Part shown: piece after piece, positions 40,266 through 45,346 of the stretch
How positions within the stretch are numbered: position 1 is the stretch's first letter
How the letters are laid out: the number at the start of each line of letters is the position of its first letter
Assembly (NCBI RefSeq): GCF_002869965.1
Contig: NZ_PEBS01000047.1
Coordinates: forward strand, 1 to 45,346
Source: Janthinobacterium sp. ROICE36
GTDB taxonomy: Bacteria; Pseudomonadota; Gammaproteobacteria; Burkholderiales; Burkholderiaceae_D
Length of the DNA stretch: 45,346 bases
Direction of reading: 5' to 3'
Program-made: the position numbers and the translations under genes
Notes under the pieces: model-generated
What the model saw: the letters and a program-made list of their open reading frames with translations, nothing else
Databases searched by the model: none
What the model was told of the DNA's origin: nothing

Positions 40266-41901
40266 ATTTGCCCGGCTGTACGCGGAACTCGATGAAACCA
40301 CGTCCACCAGCCGCAAGCTGGCGGCGCTGCAAGCCTATTTTCGGGACGCGTCACCCGAGAACGCGGCCTGGGCCGTGTATTTCCTGGCCGGCGGCAAGCC
40401 GCGCCAGGCCGTGCCCACCAAGTTGCTGCGCGCATACGCGACCGAACGCGCTGGTCTCGATGCCTGGCTGTTCGACGAGGCTTACCACGCCGTGGGCGAC
40501 CTGGCCGAAACCATGGCCCTGATCCTGCCCGCGCCCGCCAGGCGCAGCGACATCGGCCTGGCCGAATGGGTCGAGCAGCGCATCGCACCCTTGCGCGGCG
40601 CGGCGCCCGAGACCATCCGCAGCGCGCTGCTGGCGTACTGGGACGAGCTGGAAACGCGCGAACGCTTCCTGTTGATCAAACTGATCGGCGGCGGCTTTCG
40701 CGTGGGCGTGTCCAAACTGCTGGTGACGCGCGCGCTCGCCAGCATCGCCGCCGTGGACAGCAAGCTGATCGCGCAGCGCCTGATGGGCTGGACCGATGGC
40801 AAGGTCAGCCCCACGGGCGCGGGTTTTCTCAAGCTGACTGGCGCGCAGTCGGATGACGACCATGCGCTGCGCGGCGGCCAGCCTTACCCCTTCTTCCTGG
40901 CGCACCCCTTGCAGGCGCCGCCGGAGACACTGGGCGACCTCGCCGACTGGCTGGTCGAATGGAAATACGACGGCATGCGTGCCCAGCTGCTGCGCCGCGA
41001 TGGCGTCAACTGGTTGTGGTCGCGTGGCGAGGAATTGATCACGGAGCGGTTCCCCGAATTGGCACAGCTGGCCTTGCCCGAGGGCACCGTGCTCGATGGC
41101 GAAATTCTCGTCTGGCAGCCGGGCGAGGTGCCGGCGCCATTTGCTGATTTGCAACAACGCATGGGCCGCAAGACGGTGACGCTCAAGCTGCTGGCCGAAT
41201 TGCCGGCCGTGCTCGTGGCCTACGATGTGCTGGAAATGGATGGCGTGGATGTCCGCCAGCTGCCCCAAGTCGAGCGCCGCGCAATGCTGGAAACCGTGGT
41301 GGCCGGCGTGGCTACTCCCGCGCTGCGTCTGTCGCCGCGCATCGCGGCGGCAAGCTGGGACGCGCTGGCGGCCATCCGCAGCGAATCGCGGGCGCGCGGC
41401 GTGGAAGGCCTGATGCTCAAGGCCAAGTCTGCCGCATATGGCGTGGGCCGCACAAAAGACGTGGGTACCTGGTGGAAATGGAAGATAGCCCCGTATGCCA
41501 TCGATGCCGTGTTGATCTACGCCCAGGCGGGCCATGGCCGGCGCGCGTCGCTGTACACGGACTACACGTTCGCCGTGTGGGATAGTGACTGGGAGGGCGG
41601 GCATGGTGAAGAACGCAAGCTGGTGCCCTTCGCCAAGGCGTATTCGGGCCTGACGGATGCGGAAATTGGCCAAGTCGACGCGGCCATTCGCAAGACCACC
41701 ATCGAAAAATTCGGCCCCGTGCGCAGCGTCCATCCGACCATGGTGTTCGAGATCGGCTTCGAAGGCATCGCCGCCTCCAGCCGCCACAAGGCGGGCATCG
41801 CCGTGCGCTTTCCGCGCATCCTGCGCCGGCGCGAAGACAAGGCCGTCGCCGACGCGGACACCCTGGCCACCCTGAAGGCCATGCTGGCGACCGGCTCATG
41901 A
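40258..41901 (+). CDS. ATP-dependent DNA ligase, ligase-associated repair set
   Basis: A 547-residue ATP-dependent ligase of the bacterial repair type. The N-terminal DNA-binding domain covers about 1-200. The nucleotidyltransferase has motif I EWKYDGMRAQLL with adenylated K236, motif III-type VLAYDVLEMDG and VEGLMLKAK (motif IV region). An OB-fold with motif V WWKWKIAPYAIDAVLIYAQ follows, ending with the MVFEIGFEGIAASSRHKAGIAVRFPRI pattern of motif VI. The start at 40258 overlaps the exonuclease stop; a longer frame from 40162 is not needed. It seals nicks alongside the NAD ligase LigA, in DNA damage repair. It is followed eight bases later by the helicase gene. Confidence 0.93.
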   Translation: MREFARLYAELDETTSTSRKLAALQAYFRDASPENAAWAVYFLAGGKPRQAVPTKLLRAYATERAGLDAWLFDEAYHAVGDLAETMALILPAPARRSDIGLAEWVEQRIAPLRGAAPETIRSALLAYWDELETRERFLLIKLIGGGFRVGVSKLLVTRALASIAAVDSKLIAQRLMGWTDGKVSPTGAGFLKLTGAQSDDDHALRGGQPYPFFLAHPLQAPPETLGDLADWLVEWKYDGMRAQLLRRDGVNWLWSRGEELITERFPELAQLALPEGTVLDGEILVWQPGEVPAPFADLQQRMGRKTVTLKLLAELPAVLVAYDVLEMDGVDVRQLPQVERRAMLETVVAGVATPALRLSPRIAAASWDALAAIRSESRARGVEGLMLKAKSAAYGVGRTKDVGTWWKWKIAPYAIDAVLIYAQAGHGRRASLYTDYTFAVWDSDWEGGHGEERKLVPFAKAYSGLTDAEIGQVDAAIRKTTIEKFGPVRSVHPTMVFEIGFEGIAASSRHKAGIAVRFPRILRRREDKAVADADTLATLKAMLATGS

Positions 41902-41908
41902 GCAAGCG

Positions 41909-44374
41909 ATGAGCAAAAGCACGCTGGCGCAGCGCATCGATGCCTGGTTTGCCGGGCGCGGCTGGACGATCTTTCCCTTCCAGCGCGCCGTCTGGCGCAC
42001 CGCCGCACAGGGTCGCTCCGGCCTGCTGCATGCCAGCACTGGGTCCGGCAAGACCTACGCCGTCTGGTTCGGCGCCTTGCTGCGTGCCGAGCGGCTGGCG
42101 CGCAAGAGTAAAAGGCAGGGTTTGCGCGTGCTGTGGATCACGCCCATGCGAGCGTTGGCGGCTGACACCGTGCGCGCATTGCAGGCGTCTGGCACGGAGC
42201 TCGCGCCTGGCTGGCGCATCGAGGCGCGCACGGGAGACACGAGCGCCGCGCAGCGGGCGCGGCAGGCGAAAGCCTGGCCCGAGGTGCTCGTCACGACGCC
42301 GGAAAGCCTGTCCCTGATGCTCAGCCAGATGGACGCGCAGGAACGCTTCAGCCTGCTCGAAACGGTGATCGTCGACGAGTGGCATGAATTGATGGGCAGC
42401 AAGCGCGGCGTGCAGGTGCAACTGGCGCTGGCCCGCTTGCGCCGCTGGAGTGGAGAAGTGATGACGTGGGGCTTGTCGGCCACCCTGGGCAACTTGCAGC
42501 AGGCGCAGGACGTCTTGCTGGGCGAAGGCAGCGACGGCGTGCTGGTCGAAGGCAAGGTGAAGAAGCGCATCCTCGTCGACAGCCTGATTCCCGTCAACCC
42601 CACGCGCTTTCCCTGGGGCGGGCATCTGGGCATCCAGATGCTGCAGCCTTTGATTGCCCAGATCGAGGGCAGCGCCACCACCCTGGTGTTTACAAATACG
42701 CGTTCGCAGGCCGAGCTGTGGTATCAGCACCTGCTCGATGCGCGGCCGGACTGGGCGGGATTGATTGCCCTGCACCACGGTTCGCTGGACCGCGAAGTGC
42801 GCGAGTGGGTCGAGCAGCATTTGAAAACGGGGCAACTGAAAGCCGTCGTGTGCACCTCCAGCCTGGACTTGGGCGTCGATTTCCTGCCCGTCGAGCGGGT
42901 GCTGCAGGTGGGCAGCGCGAAGGGCATCGCCCGGCTGGTGCAGCGGGCCGGGCGCAGCGGCCACGCGCCGGGACGCATTTCGCGCATCACCCTGGTGCCC
43001 ACCAACAGCCTGGAACTGCTGGAAGCGGCCGCTGCCCGCGCTGCCTTGGCGCAAGGCCACCTGGAAGCGCGCCCCGTGCCGGACAAGCCGCTTGATGTGC
43101 TGGTGCAGCACCTGGTGACGATCGCCCTGGGCGGCGGCTTCGAGTCGGCGCCGCTGTACGAAGAAGTGCGCGGCGCCTGGTCCTACCGCCACCTGACGCC
43201 GGACGAGTGGCAATGGGCGCTCGATTTCGTTGCCCGCGGCGGACAAAGCCTGACCGTGTATCCGGAGTACCGGAGAGTGTTGCCCGATGATGACGGTGTG
43301 TACCGCGTGCCGGACCAGGCCCTGGCGCGGCGCCACCGCATGAGCATCGGCACCATCGTGTCGGAAGCGGCGATCCAGGTCAAATTCCTGGGCGGGGGGC
43401 GGATCGGCAGCATCGAGGAATCGTTCATTGCGCGCCTGAAGCAGGGCGACCATTTTTTGTTTGGCGGACGCATCCTGGAATTCGTGCGCGTGCACGAGAT
43501 GACGGCCTACGTGCGGCGCGCCACGGGCAGCCGGGGCGCCGTGCCGCGCTGGCAGGGCGGCAAGATGCCGCTGTCGTCGGAATTGGCGCATGCCGTGCTG
43601 GACCAGTTGCAGCTGGCAAAGGAGGGCCGGGCCAGCGGGCCGGAAATGCGCGCGCTGGCGCCGCTGCTGGCCATCCAGCAGACATGGTCCAGTCTGCCCA
43701 CGCGCGCCAGTCTGCTGGTGGAAACCTTGTCCAGCCGCGAAGGTCAGCACCTGTTCGTGTATCCGTTTGCGGGCCGTTCGGTGCACCTGGGGCTCGCTTC
43801 CCTGCTGGCCTACCGCATCGCGCGCGTGCAACCGGCAACCTTGTCGATCGCCGTCAACGATTACGGCTTTGAATTGCTGGGCGGGGGCGATATCGCATTT
43901 GCGCCGCTGTTGACGGCCGCCAGCGGCGCCGATATTGCCCTGTTCAGCACGGACAACTTGCTCGACGACGTGCTGGCCAGCCTGAACGCGACGGAATTGT
44001 CGCAGCGGCGCTTCCGCGAAATCGCCCGTATCGCCGGGCTCGTGTTCCAGGGCTATCCGGGCCAGCCGAAAAGCGCGCGCCAGCTGCAAGCGTCGTCCTC
44101 GCTGTTCTTTGAAGTGTTCCGCAAGCACGACGCGGCCAATTTGCTGCTCACGCAGGCGCAGCGCGAAGTGCTGGAACAGGAACTGGAACTGACGCGCTTG
44201 CGCGCCACCTTGCGCGAGCTGCACGGCCGGCGCATCAGCCTGCAGCCTTTGGAGCGGGCCTCGCCGTTTGCCTTCGGCCTGATGGTCGAGCGTTTCCGCG
44301 AGCAGCTGACGACGGAAAAACTGTCGGACCGGGTGGCGCGCCTGGTGAGTGCGCTGGAAAAGGCAGCCGCATGA
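41909..44374 (+). CDS. Lhr-type DEXH helicase, ligase-associated
   Basis: An 821-residue superfamily 2 helicase of the Lhr-core form, a 3'-5' RNA-DNA translocase type. Walker A is ASTGSGKTY (42-50), Walker B VIVDEWHEL (DEWH, 156-159), SATLGN is motif III and VQRAGRSGHAPGR is motif VI. The C-terminal half is the Lhr winged-helix and Lhr-core domain (about 380-800), shorter than full-length Lhr. In the P. putida cluster the counterpart is a DNA-stimulated ATPase. The ATG at 41909 lies seven bases beyond the ligase stop and is overlapped by no other good start. Its stop overlaps the next start (ATGA). Confidence 0.93.
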   Translation: MSKSTLAQRIDAWFAGRGWTIFPFQRAVWRTAAQGRSGLLHASTGSGKTYAVWFGALLRAERLARKSKRQGLRVLWITPMRALAADTVRALQASGTELAPGWRIEARTGDTSAAQRARQAKAWPEVLVTTPESLSLMLSQMDAQERFSLLETVIVDEWHELMGSKRGVQVQLALARLRRWSGEVMTWGLSATLGNLQQAQDVLLGEGSDGVLVEGKVKKRILVDSLIPVNPTRFPWGGHLGIQMLQPLIAQIEGSATTLVFTNTRSQAELWYQHLLDARPDWAGLIALHHGSLDREVREWVEQHLKTGQLKAVVCTSSLDLGVDFLPVERVLQVGSAKGIARLVQRAGRSGHAPGRISRITLVPTNSLELLEAAAARAALAQGHLEARPVPDKPLDVLVQHLVTIALGGGFESAPLYEEVRGAWSYRHLTPDEWQWALDFVARGGQSLTVYPEYRRVLPDDDGVYRVPDQALARRHRMSIGTIVSEAAIQVKFLGGGRIGSIEESFIARLKQGDHFLFGGRILEFVRVHEMTAYVRRATGSRGAVPRWQGGKMPLSSELAHAVLDQLQLAKEGRASGPEMRALAPLLAIQQTWSSLPTRASLLVETLSSREGQHLFVYPFAGRSVHLGLASLLAYRIARVQPATLSIAVNDYGFELLGGGDIAFAPLLTAASGADIALFSTDNLLDDVLASLNATELSQRRFREIARIAGLVFQGYPGQPKSARQLQASSSLFFEVFRKHDAANLLLTQAQREVLEQELELTRLRATLRELHGRRISLQPLERASPFAFGLMVERFREQLTTEKLSDRVARLVSALEKAAA

Positions 44375-45045
44375 ATAGCCAGCGCTCAGCGCATTGTGTG
44401 GTGGAACTGGCCGGCGAGAGCGTTTGGCTGCTGGCGCACAAGGCCGTGTATTGGCCGGCGCGCAAGATGCTGATTATCGCCGACATTCATTTTGGCAAGG
44501 CGGCCGCGTTTCGCGCGCTGGGCGTGCCCGTGCCGCGCGGCACCACCACGCAAAACTTGCTGGCGCTGGACGCCTTGCTGGCCAGCCGTGTTTGCAAGGA
44601 AATCGTCTTTCTCGGCGACTTTCTGCACGCGCGCGCCGCGCATGCGGACGCCACCGTGGCGACCATGCTGGCCTGGCGCGCACGCCACGCGGATGTGCGC
44701 CTGACGGTGGTGCGCGGCAACCACGATGCGCATGCGGGCGATCCGGCCGCCATGCTTGGGATACGCATGGTGGATGAACCGCACCAGGTGGGCCATCTCT
44801 CATTCTGTCATCACCCGGATACCGTCGCGCCCGGCTATGTGCTGGCCGGCCACGTGCATCCCGTGTTTCACTTGCGCGCGGACGGGAACGGCTTGCGCCT
44901 GCCATGTTTCCTGCTGGGCCGGCAGCGCGCCATCCTGCCCGCGTTTGGCGCCTTTACGGGCGGCCATGCGGTGCGGCCCGTAGCTGGCGAGCGCGTGTAT
45001 GTGACGGCGGACGCGGCGATTTTTGCTCTACCCGCTAACTGCTGA
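44371..45045 (+). CDS. pdeM: Ligase-associated metallophosphoesterase PdeM
   Basis: A 224-residue calcineurin-type phosphoesterase with all metal-binding motifs: ADIHFGK (D38, H40), LGDFLHAR (D83), VRGNHDAH (N117, H118), FCHHPD (H147/H148) and GHVHPVF (H161, H163). This is the fourth member of the ligase-associated repair set; the P. putida counterpart is a manganese-dependent DNA endonuclease. Its ATG overlaps the helicase stop, so all four genes are translationally linked. After the stop comes a gap with no clear terminator. Confidence 0.92.
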   Translation: MNSQRSAHCVVELAGESVWLLAHKAVYWPARKMLIIADIHFGKAAAFRALGVPVPRGTTTQNLLALDALLASRVCKEIVFLGDFLHARAAHADATVATMLAWRARHADVRLTVVRGNHDAHAGDPAAMLGIRMVDEPHQVGHLSFCHHPDTVAPGYVLAGHVHPVFHLRADGNGLRLPCFLLGRQRAILPAFGAFTGGHAVRPVAGERVYVTADAAIFALPANC

Positions 45046-45227
45046 GTATTTGGTACTTTTGGTGGAAAACTGAAAGTAATTATGCCACCACGGGCGGGAC
45101 TCATCCTACATGCGCTCTTGCCATCCTCCTATTTCTTGCGTCCCATGTGCGCACTAAGATGAGGCTTCCCTTGCCGTGCGAGGGGGAAGAATTGCATTGT
45201 TTGCACTGTTTTCTGATTCGTAACTGT
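45046..45227. other. Gap between pdeM and the right-hand transposase
   Basis: The sequence has no supported gene. A 63-codon minus-strand frame (45101-45292) overlaps the transposase tail in another frame and is judged spurious. The gap should include the right end of the neighbouring insertion sequence, but I cannot identify its repeat with one end only. Confidence 0.5.
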
Positions 45228-45346
45228 TCAGCCGGGGGCTGGCTGAATCGGGTTTCCAGCGAAGGCGCGTTGCAAGACGGCGAGCATGCCATGGCCTTGT
45301 TTCCGTAGCGTGTCGAGGCAGGAGCGAATAACGCAGAAGTTTTGCG
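45228..45346 (-). CDS. Transposase C-terminus (partial, IS66-like?)
   Basis: The last 38 codons of a gene entering from the right edge, ending at 45228. The protein reads QNFCVIRSCLDTLRKQGHGM and ends in a LQRAFAGNPIQPAPG tail. The pattern of a helical RSxLDTLRKQG block followed by an A-G-N-P tail resembles IS66-type transposase ends. The family call is weak because neither catalytic residue nor inverted repeat is visible, but a mobile element origin is likely. Confidence 0.5.
   Translation of the reverse strand, partial: QNFCVIRSCLDTLRKQGHGMLAVLQRAFAGNPIQPAPG

Noticed and set aside
41417..44224. 935-codon minus-strand frame opposite the Lhr helicase
   Set aside because: A shadow of the helicase. 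Composition (glutamine, histidine and arginine-rich) is typical of antisense high-GC frames.
45101..45292. 63-codon frame on the minus strand at the right end
   Set aside because: Overlaps the transposase tail in a different frame; that tail has a recognisable end and this one does not.

Overview
The window reads as a chromosomal segment of a high-GC betaproteobacterium, most likely Oxalobacteraceae (Janthinobacterium, Duganella or Massilia type). I infer this from protein content and codon use: a tandem cphA'/cphA cyanophycin synthetase pair, large TonB-dependent receptors, and dense two-component and chemotaxis-like genes. No database search was run. No rRNA, tRNA or CRISPR array was seen.

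Layout. (1) 1-1524: the end of an IS256-type element cuts into a type VI secretion-linked gene (DUF2875/Tla3-like remnant) that precedes a PAAR spike protein. (2) 1521-4142 (-): class III aminotransferase, RpiR/SIS regulator and a small hypothetical gene. (3) 4311-6983 (-): TonB receptor with a terminator. (4) 7198-7896 (-): collapsed remnant of a c-di-GMP EAL protein. (5) 8088-16138: cyanophycin locus, with cphA' then cphA leftward and, divergently, an ABC exporter with an N-terminal zinc ribbon plus a DUF1854 protein. (6) 16275-18800 (-): a second TonB receptor, then an AT-rich stretch and a scar made of an IS110-type transposase start joined to a group II intron 3' end. (7) 19649-23100: AMP nucleosidase, and divergently a TetR regulator (apparently leaderless), methionine aminopeptidase and a hypothetical gene. 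(8) 23173-25629 (-): a large protein joining a DnaJ-like cysteine-rich zinc domain, membrane segments and Sel1 repeats. (9) 25710-30673: regulator/target pairs (AraC with an EamA transporter, LysR with an aldo/keto reductase) around an O-methyltransferase and free-methionine-sulfoxide reductase. (10) 30802-36895: CheR, CheB, a response-regulator histidine kinase and a large hybrid kinase in one operon. (11) 36944-45045: MAPEG protein, a short RecQ, and the four-gene ligase-associated DNA repair operon (exonuclease, ATP-dependent ligase, Lhr-type helicase, PdeM phosphoesterase). (12) 45228-45346 (-): C-terminus of another transposase.

The two most coherent systems are the cyanophycin locus and the DNA repair operon. 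In the cyanophycin locus the two synthetases look complementary. CphA keeps the Mur-ligase P-loop but has lost an HxxEH motif in its N-domain; CphA' keeps HxxEH but has a ruined P-loop. The divergent exporter has a palindromic operator candidate in its promoter. The most unusual single gene is the zinc-ribbon/Sel1 fusion at 23173-25629. Several regulator genes carry clear operator-like palindromes or repeats, the best being a TetR operator that contains the promoter and ends on the start codon.
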